NCBI GenBank assembly: GCA_025454175.1
Contig: JALOOX010000011.1
Coordinates: 1-64,000, forward strand
DNA length: 64,000 nt
From: Syntrophobacteraceae bacterium
GTDB taxonomy: Bacteria; Desulfobacterota; Syntrophobacteria; Syntrophobacterales; Syntrophobacteraceae
Reading direction: 5' to 3'
The notes under the pieces are model-generated. The model was not told the origin of the DNA and made no database searches. It saw only the letters and a list, made by a program, of their open reading frames with translations. Shown here piece after piece: positions 55,707 to 64,000 of this stretch. Within the stretch, counting starts at the first letter, position 1. Every line of letters starts with the position of its first letter. The position numbers were made by a program, and so were the translations under genes.

Positions 55707-58700
55707 GGACCCCCAAGGAACGGCTTTACAAGGTTCTCGTCATCGGGGCGACTCCCGCCGGGATCGCGGCGACGAACAAGCTTGGCGAAATGGGCATTCC
55801 GGTCACCCTGGTCGATTCCGAGGCCGATCTGGATCGGAAGCTCTCGGGAGAGGAGTGCCGGCTCGATTCGGGAGTGACCCTCAACTATGCATGGCGTCCC
55901 GGCCTGCTCCGCATCCTGAGGAATCCGAGAATCCGGTGTGCCCTGCCCGGCAGGGTCACCTCCGTCAAGCACACCCCCCAGGGCTTCGCGGCCCGGCTCG
56001 AAATCCCGCCCACCTATGTGGACGCCCAGCGCTGCACGCTCTGCGGCCGCTGCGTGGAGGCCTGCCCGGTGACCTGCGCCGACGGCTCGCGACCGCTGCT
56101 TTTCAATGGCAGGGCAAGTCTGCCGGGGCGCCCGGTCATCGACAAGCGGCAGGAGCCCCTCTGTCAGGCCGGCTGTCCGCTGGGGGTCCATGCCCAGGGT
56201 TACATGGCCCTGGTCCGGTCCGGGCGGTTCGCCGAGGCACTGGAGCTCATCCGGCGCGACAATGTGCTCCCGGGAATCTGCGGCCGCGTGTGCAATCACC
56301 CGTGTGAGGAAGCATGCCGCCGGGCTGGGGTGGATCAGCCCCTGGCCATCCGTGACATCAAGCGATTCGTGGCCGACTATGCCCTTTCGGCCGAGCGGGA
56401 TGCCGGGTCTGCCGTGACCGGATCGGACCGGGCAGGAGGAAGCGCGGTCTCCATCGACCCCTCGCCGCGGACGGGGAAGAAAGTGGCGGTCATCGGGTCG
56501 GGACCCGCCGGTCTTGCGGCGGCTGCGGACCTGGCCCGCAAGGGTCACGCCGTTGTGGTTTTCGAGAGGGAAAAGGAGGCCGGCGGCCTCCTGCGCTACG
56601 GCATCGGGCCGCACCGTCTGCCCCGGGACATCCTCGACCATGAGCTGCGAATCATCGAGACCATGGGGGTCGAATTCCGGACGGGCCAGGCCGTGTCGGT
56701 GAGCTCGGGCCTTGACGGGCTGAAATCCGAGTTCGATGCCGTCATCCTGGCAACGGGCTCCTGGAACGACCGGAAGCTGGGGGCCGTCGGAGAGGACCTG
56801 GAGGGAGTCGTGGGATGCCTGAGCTTCCTCGGCCGGTTCTACCGCGGCGAGATCACGGAGCTCAGGGAGAACGTTGCCGTCATCGGGGACGGAAACGCGG
56901 CGTTCGACCTGGCCAGGGTCCTGGTGCGGCTGGGGGCCCGGGTGACGGTCATTTCCTGGTTTCCCCGGGAGCTGATCCCGGCGGATCCCGAAGAGCTCAA
57001 GGCTGCCGTGGAAGAGGGAATCCAGATCATCGACCGCTCCCAGGTTGTCGCATTCCTCGGGGAGAGCGGCCGGCTCAAAAGCCTCCGGACCGTTCCCACC
57101 GAGCCCGGCCCGCCGGACGCCAGCGGCATTCCCTGGCCGGTGAAGGTCAAGGGGGGCGAGGCGACGGTTCTCGATTTCGATCGGGCCTTCGTGGCCATCG
57201 GCCAGTGCTGCGATTCCTGCACACCTTCGGTCGAAGGAGGCGTTCAAAGGAATGCGCGCGGTGCCTTCGAAGTGGATGAATTCTGCAGGACCAGCATTCA
57301 TAAGGTGTTTGCCGCCGGGGATGCGGCCAGCGGGCCTTCGTCGGTGGTTCAGGCCATGGCTTCGGGCCGCCGTGCGGCTGCGGCGGCTCATCAGTCGCTC
57401 ACCGGAGAGATCCGTGCATGCATTGGCTCAAGCCGCCCCGCGGACCGGGATTTCTGTGCCATACCCGCCGATCTGCCCACCATGCAGCGCGCCACCATGC
57501 CCGAACGGCAGGCGGCCATCCGACGGGAGGGCTTTGCCGAAGTGGCCCTGGGCCTGAACGCCGTGCAGGTGACGGCCGAAGCCGAAAGATGCCTCCAGTG
57601 CGGGGTCTGCTCCGAGTGCTTCCAGTGCCTCGAGGTCTGCCGGGTACCCCGGGCCATCGTCCATGACGACCGGTTGAGCGAGGAGATCGAGCAGGCAGGG
57701 GTGGTCATCATTGCCGACCCCGGCATGGCGCCCTCCATCAAGGGGGAGGACGTCATCCGGGCCTACAGCTCCCGGTCCTCCCGCAACGATCTTTACGCCG
57801 ACATGCTGCGCGGTTTCGCCGCCGCGGCGGAGGCGATGATCGTTCTGGGCGGAAAGGCCCAGCAGCTCAAGGGGCATGGCCTGTCCTTCACTCCGCCCGA
57901 CCCGAGCCTCGCTTCGGACCTGCGGCTGGGAGTCTTCGTCTGCCGATGCAATGACTCCCTGGGATGGGCTCCGGAACTGGACGGTTATGTGGCGTCGCTC
58001 CCCGACAGAGCTCATGTGGCCCATGCCGAGGTGGTCCCGACGGCGTGCACGCCCGAAGGGTCCGCCGCACTCCTGCGGGTGATCCGCGAAAAAGGCCTGA
58101 CCCGGGTGGTCATGGCGTCGTGCGTCTGCTGCCCCCTCGATTTCGTGTGCAGCGCGTGCACCGACCAGAGAAGCCGCCTCAAGGACGCCCTGTTCAACGG
58201 GACCGGCGTGAGCCGGGCCATGGTGGAAACCTGCAACCTTCGGGGCGAGGCCCTCAGGCTTCTGGCTGAAGACCCGGTGACGGCGGTGGAGCGTTTCGTG
58301 GGATTGATGGACCGATCCATCAACCGGGCCACCCGGCTGAAGACGATGCCTTCCCCCGCGCGTCCGTACAACTTCACGACGGCCGTCATCGGCCAGTCCG
58401 AGGCGGCCCTGAAAAGTGCCCTGACCCTGGCCGAATCCGGCATGGACGTCTTTCTCTTCGGAAGCAGCGACAAGCCATTTCCCATGAGCCTCGACCACCC
58501 CAATATCCACCTTTTTCAGAACATCCGGGTGAGGGGCATTCGCGGCACCGTGGGGAATTTTCAGGTATTGGCGGAGCAGGAGGACGGTGAGCAGGTCTTT
58601 CATGTGGGGGCCATCATCCTGGGCGAGCAGGCCCGAAAGACCATTCCCTACATGCCGTCGGCCGATCTGCCCGCGCACCTGGTGGAGTCGTCCATGCAGC

Positions 58701-59104
58701 GCAGGGGGGTGGCCGGTGCTCCCTTTTTCAACCCGGGGGCGACGTCCATACCGGGACTGTTTCTGGCCAATCCGCCCTCCATTCACGCCTCCGAGAGGGT
58801 GAAAGGGGCCGCCTCGGCCATCCTGGCCGCATCCGTCATGCCGCGCCGCCCGCGGCAGAACAAGGGCTACACGGTGGTGGTGGATGAAAGCCGCTGCCGT
58901 GGGTGCGGTCGCTGTCAGGTATCCTGCCCCTACCAGGCTGTGAACTTCCGAGCCAACAACATCGGGGGGTGGACCGCCGTGGTGGATGAAGCCCTCTGCA
59001 AAGGGTGCGGCAACTGCATTTCGGCCTGCCCGTCCAACGCGGCGGACAGCCCGTACCGCAACCGGCTGTATCTCGAGCAGATGATCGATGAGATATTTGG
59101 GTGA
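55703..59104 (+). CDS. Giant HdrA/GltD-like hybrid flavo-iron-sulfur protein
   Basis: 1133 aa. Domains in order: partial HdrA-like FAD half (VLVIGATPAGIAATNKL, 10-30); a [4Fe-4S] motif RCTLCGRCVEACPVTC (about 110); GltD/dihydropyrimidine-dehydrogenase-type helical Fe-S region (CQAGCPLGVHAQGY, CGRVCNHPCEEACRR); FAD domain (VAVIGSGPAGLAAAADLA, about 260); NAD(P) domain (VAVIGDGNAAFDLARVL, about 391); FAADGDAASG-like VFAAGDAASGPS (about 535); Cys cluster CLQCGVCSECFQCLEVC (about 630); an HdrA-like LGVFVCRCND and VVMASCVCCPLDF region (740-850); and two [4Fe-4S] motifs (CRGCGRCQVSCPYQ, CKGCGNCISACPSN). Probably the NAD(P)H-interacting hub of the cluster (inference). Confidence 0.88.
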   Translation: MRTPKERLYKVLVIGATPAGIAATNKLGEMGIPVTLVDSEADLDRKLSGEECRLDSGVTLNYAWRPGLLRILRNPRIRCALPGRVTSVKHTPQGFAARLEIPPTYVDAQRCTLCGRCVEACPVTCADGSRPLLFNGRASLPGRPVIDKRQEPLCQAGCPLGVHAQGYMALVRSGRFAEALELIRRDNVLPGICGRVCNHPCEEACRRAGVDQPLAIRDIKRFVADYALSAERDAGSAVTGSDRAGGSAVSIDPSPRTGKKVAVIGSGPAGLAAAADLARKGHAVVVFEREKEAGGLLRYGIGPHRLPRDILDHELRIIETMGVEFRTGQAVSVSSGLDGLKSEFDAVILATGSWNDRKLGAVGEDLEGVVGCLSFLGRFYRGEITELRENVAVIGDGNAAFDLARVLVRLGARVTVISWFPRELIPADPEELKAAVEEGIQIIDRSQVVAFLGESGRLKSLRTVPTEPGPPDASGIPWPVKVKGGEATVLDFDRAFVAIGQCCDSCTPSVEGGVQRNARGAFEVDEFCRTSIHKVFAAGDAASGPSSVVQAMASGRRAAAAAHQSLTGEIRACIGSSRPADRDFCAIPADLPTMQRATMPERQAAIRREGFAEVALGLNAVQVTAEAERCLQCGVCSECFQCLEVCRVPRAIVHDDRLSEEIEQAGVVIIADPGMAPSIKGEDVIRAYSSRSSRNDLYADMLRGFAAAAEAMIVLGGKAQQLKGHGLSFTPPDPSLASDLRLGVFVCRCNDSLGWAPELDGYVASLPDRAHVAHAEVVPTACTPEGSAALLRVIREKGLTRVVMASCVCCPLDFVCSACTDQRSRLKDALFNGTGVSRAMVETCNLRGEALRLLAEDPVTAVERFVGLMDRSINRATRLKTMPSPARPYNFTTAVIGQSEAALKSALTLAESGMDVFLFGSSDKPFPMSLDHPNIHLFQNIRVRGIRGTVGNFQVLAEQEDGEQVFHVGAIILGEQARKTIPYMPSADLPAHLVESSMQRRGVAGAPFFNPGATSIPGLFLANPPSIHASERVKGAASAILAASVMPRRPRQNKGYTVVVDESRCRGCGRCQVSCPYQAVNFRANNIGGWTAVVDEALCKGCGNCISACPSNAADSPYRNRLYLEQMIDEIFG

Positions 59105-59108
59105 AAGG

Positions 59109-59138
59109 CAGCTGTTAGCCATTAGCTGTTAGCTAATA
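59109..59138. repeat. Short AGCTGTTAGC direct repeat
   Basis: AGCTGTTAGC occurs twice (59110-59119 and 59124-59133) with TTAGCTAA, between the hybrid gene and the next ribosome-binding site. Such TTAGCTGTTAGC strings recur in many deltaproteobacterial intergenic regions (from memory). Confidence 0.4.
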
Positions 59139-59154
59139 ACCGAGAGAGCTCTAG

Positions 59155-60738
59155 ATGAACAAATTGAACATCGTCATATTCATGTGCAACTGGGGGCCCC
59201 ACGCGGCTTTCCTGGCCTTGCAGGACAATGGCTCGAAGATTCCCCTCGAAGTCCGAATGGTGAGGGTGCCCTGCAGTGGAAGGATGAGCAAGTCGCTCAT
59301 CTTCCGGGCTTTCGAAATGGGAGCCGACGGCGTGGCTCTCATCGGCTGCGCGGAGGGGTCCTGCCGCTACGGGAGCGGGTCCCTCATCGCTTCCCACCAC
59401 GTGGAAGACACCCGGGGCATCCTCGACCTCCTGGGGCTGGGCAAGGAACGGCTGCGCTGGGTGACTTTCCTCCCCGAGGAATCCGAGGGGCTCCTCTCCT
59501 TTCTCAAGGGCTTCCGGGCGGACATCGAATCCATGGGCAAGAGCCCGGTTCAGCCCCAGCCCAGGATGCCGGTTGAGGCCATGAACGAGGCCGAGGCCCG
59601 GAGAATCGTGGCGGCCCATGACGTATACGCCTGCCAGGACTGCGGCAAGTGCTCGTCGTCCTGTCCCTTGACCCTCGCGGGGAAGCCGTTCTCCCCCCGG
59701 GCCATGGCCAATGCCATCATCATGGGGCATCTCGACTCGGCCGACCTGGAGCGGGACCTCTGGTCCTGCCTCACCTGCGGCCTGTGCTACGACCGCTGCC
59801 CTTCGGCCGTGGACTTCCCGGATTTCGTGCGGGACATGCGCGCCCTGCAGAGGACCTGCGGGTCCACGGGGCAGCAGGCTCACGGCGGTTTCTTTCAGTC
59901 GCTCATGCGGAGCATGACTTCACCGGGGCTCAAGCCGGATCACTGGGGATGGCTCCCCGAAGGTTTGAAGACCGACCCCGAGAGCAAGCTGCTGTTCTTC
60001 GGCGGTTGTGCACCCTATTTTGACCACTATTTTCGGCAGCACCTGGGGCCCGCCACGCGAAACATCCTGGTGGACAGCCTCCGCGTCCTGAACTTCCTCG
60101 ACATCACCCCGAGGCTCCTGGCCGACGAGCGCTGCTGCGGCCACGACCTCCTCTGGTCAGGGGACCGCGAGAACTTCGTCAGGCTGGGCCGGCTCAACGT
60201 CGAGGCCATCGAGGCGGCGGGCATCGAGGAGGTCGTCACCACCTGCCCCGAGTGCTACCGGACCTTCGCCCATGATTATCCCGAGCAGGGAATCCCGGTC
60301 AGTTTCAAGGTCACGCACCTCTACGACCTTGTGGAGCGGGAGATCGACAAGGGGGCCATCGGATTCGAAAGTCTCGACCGGTCCCTCACTTTCCAGGATC
60401 CCTGCCGCCTGAGCCGCCTCGAGAACCGCCCGGATCTGCCCCGGAAGCTGATGGCTCGCCTGAAGCCCCGCCAGTTTCGCGAAATGAAGGAGAGCGGGCT
60501 TTCGGCCCTGTGCTGCGGCAACTGCGCCTGGACGGGCTGCGACAGCTACACCAAGGCCCTCCAGGTGAAGCGGCTCCGGCAGGCCCACGAGGCGGGCAGC
60601 GATCTCCTGGTCACGGCCTGCCCCAAGTGCCAGATCCACCTGCGGTGCGCCATGCAGGACCCGTTCCGGGGCGAGGAGCTCACGATCGAGATGAAGGATC
60701 TGGTTTCGCTGGTGGCCGACACCATCCGCTGGGAATGA
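59155..60738 (+). CDS. MvhD-HdrC-HdrB fusion protein
   Basis: 527 aa. Residues 1-120: MvhD-type [2Fe-2S] domain ([29 protein letters not shown]), with the usual N-terminal CxxC reduced to a single Cys (FMCNWG). Residues 155-225: HdrC-type ferredoxin motifs ([27 protein letters not shown]). Residues 280-510: HdrB/D-type CCG domains ([40 protein letters not shown]). The CCG pair holds the noncubane clusters where HdrB reduces disulfide in methanogens; here the substrate is unknown. Between the hybrid protein and hdrA in the operon. Confidence 0.92.
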   Translation: MNKLNIVIFMCNWGPHAAFLALQDNGSKIPLEVRMVRVPCSGRMSKSLIFRAFEMGADGVALIGCAEGSCRYGSGSLIASHHVEDTRGILDLLGLGKERLRWVTFLPEESEGLLSFLKGFRADIESMGKSPVQPQPRMPVEAMNEAEARRIVAAHDVYACQDCGKCSSSCPLTLAGKPFSPRAMANAIIMGHLDSADLERDLWSCLTCGLCYDRCPSAVDFPDFVRDMRALQRTCGSTGQQAHGGFFQSLMRSMTSPGLKPDHWGWLPEGLKTDPESKLLFFGGCAPYFDHYFRQHLGPATRNILVDSLRVLNFLDITPRLLADERCCGHDLLWSGDRENFVRLGRLNVEAIEAAGIEEVVTTCPECYRTFAHDYPEQGIPVSFKVTHLYDLVEREIDKGAIGFESLDRSLTFQDPCRLSRLENRPDLPRKLMARLKPRQFREMKESGLSALCCGNCAWTGCDSYTKALQVKRLRQAHEAGSDLLVTACPKCQIHLRCAMQDPFRGEELTIEMKDLVSLVADTIRWE

Positions 60739-60754
60739 ATCTCATCAACCGACC

Positions 60755-63214
60755 ATGAAACGAGAACGGAACATGGACAAAGCAGAACTTCAGGCGAGCC
60801 GTCCCCGCATCGGGGTTTACGTCTGCCATTGCGGACTGAACATCGCCCGGACCGTCGACTGTGGAAAGATCGCGGAGATGGCTTCCGGCATCGAGGACGT
60901 GGTGGTGGCCCGCGAGGTGTCGTATGCCTGCTCCGAGCCCGGGCAGCAGTCCATCAAGGAAGACATCGTGGACCAGAAGCTCGACCGCATCGTGGTGGCT
61001 TCCTGCTCCCCCCGACTTCATGAGCCCACCTTCCGACAGACGGCCCTGTCCGTCGGCCTGAATCCGTACCTGCTCGAGATGGCCAATCTGCGGGAGCACT
61101 GCAGCTGGGTGCACATGAACGAGCCCGAGGCCGCCACGCGGAAGGCCATGGATCTCACCCGGATGGCCGTGGCGCGTGTGAGGGACCTGGCGCCCCTCGA
61201 GCCCGAGACGCTCCCCCTCACCCAGCGGACCCTCGTGATCGGAGGAGGCGTTGCGGGCATCCAGGCCGCCCTCGACCTGGCGGACAACGGCTACGAAGTC
61301 GTGCTCGTGGAGAAAAAGCCCTCCATCGGCGGCATGATGGCCCAGCTCGACAAGACGTTTCCGACCATGGACTGCTCCATCTGAATACTCGGGCCGAAAA
61401 TGACGGATGTCGGTCGACATCCCCGAATCAAGCTCCATACCCTGAGTGAAGTGGTGGACGTCAAAGGCTACGTGGGCAACTTCGAAGCCCGGATCCTGAA
61501 GAAGGCCCGCTACGTGGACGAAAAGGAGTGCACGGCGTGCGGCGACTGCGCCAAGGTCTGTCCCGTGGTGCGGCCGGACGAGTTTAACCTGGGCCTTTCC
61601 TCGCGCAAGGCCATCCATTCGCCTTTTCCCCAGGCCGTTCCGTCGGCTTACGTGCTCAATCCCAACGAATGCCTGGGCCACAATCCGGCCGTTTGCGCCA
61701 AATGCGTCGAAGCCTGCCAGAAGGGCTGCATCAATTTCCACATGTCCGACGAGGAGATCGTGGAAAAAGTGGGCACCATCGTGGTGGCCACGGGGCTCGA
61801 GCCTTACGATCCCACCCAGATGGACGAGTATGGCTACACGCGGTTCGAGAATGTCCTGACGAGCCTCGAGCTGGAGCGGCTCGTCAACGCGGGAGGTCCC
61901 ACCCGGGGCGAGCTCGTTCGCCCGACGGACCACAGGCGGCCCCGATCCATCGGGTTCGTCCAGTGCGTGGGCTCACGCCAGGCACGCAAGGGGGGCTCCT
62001 ATTGCTCCAACGTCTGCTGCATGAACACGGTCAAAAGCACCCTGGTGCTGAAGGAGCATTACCCCGACATCGACATCAAGGTGTTTTACATGGACATCCG
62101 GGCCTTCGGAAAAGGCTTCGAGGACCTCTACATGCGGAGCCGGCGCCTCGGGGTCCAGTACATCCGGGGGCTCCCCGGGTCGGTGGAGGAGGCGGAGGAC
62201 CGCAGCCTGCGCGTGGCCGTCGAAAACGGGGCGGGAGGGGCTCTCGACTTCCACGCCCTGGACATGCTGGTCCTGGCCGTGGGGATGATGCCCTCGGCGA
62301 AGACTCAGAAAATTCAGGAGATGCTCGGGCTGCAGCTGAGCCCCGACGGGTTCTTCCTGGAGGCTCATCCCAAGCTGCAGCCGGTGGACGCCGCCACGCG
62401 CGGGGTGTTCTACGCCGGCTGCGCCGAAGGTCCAAAGGACATCAAGGAGAGCGTCACCCAGGCTTCCGCCACGGCGGCCCGGGCCATCCGGCTCATGCAC
62501 CGGGGCGTGATCCAGACGGAGCCCATCACGTCGGAGGTCATGGCGGAGCTTTGCAAGTCGTGCGGCAAGTGCGCCGAGGTGTGCCCGTACAACGCCATCA
62601 CCGTGGATGTGAAAAAGAAGACTCCGGCGGTGGTGAGGACGGCGGCATGCGCCGGATGCGGGACCTGCGCCGCCGAATGCCGCTTCGGGGCCATTTCCAT
62701 GAATCACTTTACCGACCGGCAGATCACCAACCAGGTCGATAGCCTGCTGGCCGAGGAGCCCGGCGAGAAAATCCTGGCCTTCGCCTGCACCTGGTGCTCG
62801 TACGCCGGAGCCGACTACGCCGGAGTCTCGAGGCTCCAGTACCCGCCCAACGTGCGGCTCATCCGCACCATGTGCTCGGGCCGCGTGGACGAGGACTTCA
62901 TCTGGCGTGGATTCGAGCAGGGGGCCCCCGTGGTCCTGGTGAGCGGCTGCCACATCGGCGACTGTCACTACATCGATGCCAACAAGTGGACGGTGAAGCG
63001 GGTGGAGCGGGTCCGGAAGAAGATGGAAAAGCTCGGCCTCCGCCCCGAACGCCTCCAGCTCGAATGGGTCAGCGCGGCCGAAGGTGCTCGATTCGCCAGG
63101 GTCATGCAGCAGATGGAGGAGCTCCGCGGGAGCGTCACCGCCGGGGAGATCGCCGAAACCATCCGGATTCTGAGGGAGAAGCCCGGCACGGACGGTGCGG
63201 AGCCGGTTCAATGA
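60755..63214 (+). CDS. hdrA: HdrA-MvhD fusion, selenoprotein (in-frame TGA = Sec210)
   Basis: One gene split by the ORF track into 60755-61384 and 61400-63214. The frame is unbroken except TGA at 61382-61384. Flanking residues [10 protein letters not shown] and [13 protein letters not shown] match the HdrA consensus DCSIC-IL-PKM, where the TGA position is Cys, so it reads Sec210. A perfect hairpin with loop GGTC lies 20 nt downstream (SECIS-like). Other features: N-terminal [28 protein letters not shown] motif [20 protein letters not shown] (about 163), Fe-[37 protein letters not shown], and a C-terminal MvhD domain ([37 protein letters not shown]). About 819 aa. ATG 60773 is an alternative start. 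Electron-bifurcating flavin subunit (family knowledge). Confidence 0.9.
61382..61426 (+). promoter_or_regulatory. Selenocysteine TGA codon with SECIS-like hairpin
   Basis: TGA (61382-61384) in frame with both halves of hdrA. Downstream GGATGTC (61405-61411), loop GGTC, GACATCC (61416-61422): a 7-bp perfect stem. A lower stem TCGG (61389-61392)/CCGA (61423-61426) is possible. The loop starts about 28 nt after the TGA, within the spacing accepted for bacterial SECIS elements. Its G-U-containing loop resembles the SelB-contacting GGUC of E. coli fdhF. Confidence 0.75.
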
Positions 63215-63365
63215 GCATCTGTGAGTACGGCTCCACTGAAGAAGATGCCCATTTCGTCACTCGAGTGGTGGACATTCAATGGTGTTGAGCTGTAATGAGC
63301 GGATGCCGCTGAACCCTTTCAGCCTCGACGGGTGACACTGCAGGCAGGGGTGACGAGGTGGACCG

Positions 63366-63821
63366 ATGAAGGTGATTGACCCCAGCGTGCCGCGCCGACG
63401 GTACTGGTCCGACGATGTGGGGGGCAGGGAAGTGTGCCCCAGGTGCGGGCATGCGCTGATCAACGAGCAGCAGACCTACATGATGGTCGTCCGCCAGGGG
63501 GGAGAAACCGTGCCGTTCATCGTCGGGGCCAGGGCCGGGTATTTCTGCACCGAGTGCCCCACCGTGGTTCTGGACCGTCCCGGCTTCGAGGAGTATGCGC
63601 GCACGGGCATCAAGAACAACAGGCCGGCGGAGTTCACGATTTTCGGTCTGCTGGATCTTGCCGCGATCCCCCCGGAAAGGCGGAGTCAGCCCATCGGCGC
63701 GGAGGGGAACCCGATCCCCCTGGTGAAGTTTCTCCCCGACGACGGCCAGCCCAAGGCAGGGGTCGCGGGTGGAAAACCCTCCGCCGGCAAGCGCAAGGGA
63801 AGAGGGAAGAAGCGAAAATAG
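63366..63821 (+). CDS. Hypothetical protein with two CxxC pairs
   Basis: 151 aa. EVCPRCGHALI and YFCTECPTVVL form a probable zinc ribbon in the first half; FEEYARTGIKNNRPAEFTIFG follows; the last 25 residues are Gly/Lys/Arg-rich (GKRKGRGKKRK) and probably bind nucleic acid or are disordered. The preceding 150 nt hold no gene. No family recognised; not an obvious part of the redox operon. Confidence 0.7.
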   Translation: MKVIDPSVPRRRYWSDDVGGREVCPRCGHALINEQQTYMMVVRQGGETVPFIVGARAGYFCTECPTVVLDRPGFEEYARTGIKNNRPAEFTIFGLLDLAAIPPERRSQPIGAEGNPIPLVKFLPDDGQPKAGVAGGKPSAGKRKGRGKKRK

Positions 63822-63832
63822 GTTGATTCGCC

Positions 63833-64000
63833 CTACAAGGAATAGTCGAGCCGCTTGACTTCCTCGAGGTGGGGTCCAACGCTTTCCCCGCCAACGATGG
63901 CAATGTTTCTGAAAATGCCGACCACCGTGACCCTACTCTTTGACTCGGGGATGGAGTCCTTCGGCACGACCAGGATTTGTCGCCCCTCGTCACTCAGTAT
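63833..64000 (-). CDS. 3' end of an unidentified gene (55 codons visible)
   Basis: An open minus-strand frame enters from the right edge and stops with TAG at 63833. The visible C terminus contains RQILVVPKDSIPESKSRVTV and VGIFRNIAIVGGESVG, ending EVKRLDYSL. Beta-rich, possibly OB-fold-like, but no family recognised. Convergent with the preceding gene, only 11 nt apart. Confidence 0.6.
   Translation of the reverse strand: MLSDEGRQILVVPKDSIPESKSRVTVVGIFRNIAIVGGESVGPHLEEVKRLDYSL

Noticed and set aside
61400-63214. ORF 61400-63214 as an independent gene starting MTDVGRHP
   Set aside because: It begins in the middle of the HdrA consensus and is in frame with 60755-61384 across one TGA; it lacks a ribosome-binding site. 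Merged as selenoprotein hdrA.

Overview
GC-rich, gene-dense bacterial chromosome segment. The gene content (a Kor-type 2-oxoacid:ferredoxin oxidoreductase fused into a heterodisulfide-reductase-like cluster, MvhD and HdrB/C/A modules, a selenocysteine codon in hdrA, a giant one-chain pyruvate:ferredoxin oxidoreductase-like enzyme, DUF3786, YuxH-type EAL-HDOD) suggests an anaerobic, sulfate-reducing or syntrophic Desulfobacterota ('deltaproteobacterium'), most like Syntrophobacter. This assignment is inference; no rRNA is present to confirm it.

Layout. 1-290: small, decayed CRISPR remnant (three full 36-bp repeats, one of them inverted) abutting the 3' remnant of a nucleotidyltransferase-like gene. 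690-13540, minus strand: the classical translation/RNA operon rimP-nusA-ylxR-infB-DUF503-rbfA-nrnA-truB-rpsO-pnp, then an M16 peptidase and a metallo-hydrolase, with a terminator hairpin in the rimP leader. 13690-16300, minus: ROK kinase whose reading frame runs straight through a tRNA-Gly(CCC) gene, a conserved hypothetical, and a CBS-CBS-ACT protein. 16350-19820, plus: small Cys-rich protein, CoA-disulfide-reductase/rhodanese fusion, amidotransferase-like protein. 20030-28460: EAL-HDOD protein, YchF-like GTPase, an orphan 539-aa protein, PPC-domain protein, SlyD-like FKBP, thioesterase-fold protein, poly-gamma-glutamate hydrolase-like protein, RNase-H-fold exonuclease. 29078-32974: 1298-aa PFOR-like enzyme. 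33000-37500: His/Met-rich exported protein, small membrane protein, yajC-secD-secF. 37668-41589: STAS protein divergent from an unusual ABC transporter, a cyclic-nucleotide-binding protein and an RsbW-like ATPase. 41600-49250: exported protein, cysQ, comF, galE, Fe-S protein, DUF2007-DUF3786 protein, TIM-barrel protein, thiamine-binding-like protein, KH protein. 49568-52042: Lon-like protease. 52740-63214: the redox operon korDABC, HdrA/GltD hybrid, MvhD-HdrC-HdrB fusion, and selenoprotein HdrA-MvhD. 63366-64000: a Cys-pair protein and the 3' end of another gene.

How the genes work together. The last 11 kb probably encodes one soluble electron-transfer machine. Kor subunits would oxidise a 2-oxoacid to acyl-CoA and reduce ferredoxin. 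The Hdr/MvhD/GltD-like flavo-iron-sulfur proteins would then move those electrons between ferredoxin, NAD(P)H and a disulfide or other low-potential partner by flavin-based bifurcation or confurcation (inference). The hdrA reading frame is interrupted only by one in-frame TGA, at a position that is Cys in HdrA relatives. It is followed by a perfect hairpin with a GGTC loop, so the ORF track splits one selenoprotein gene into two. Two families of dispersed non-coding repeats (a GTTTCAAG-tract element and a palindromic 134-139 bp MITE, nested at 49.3 kb) decorate intergenic regions and confuse several gene starts.
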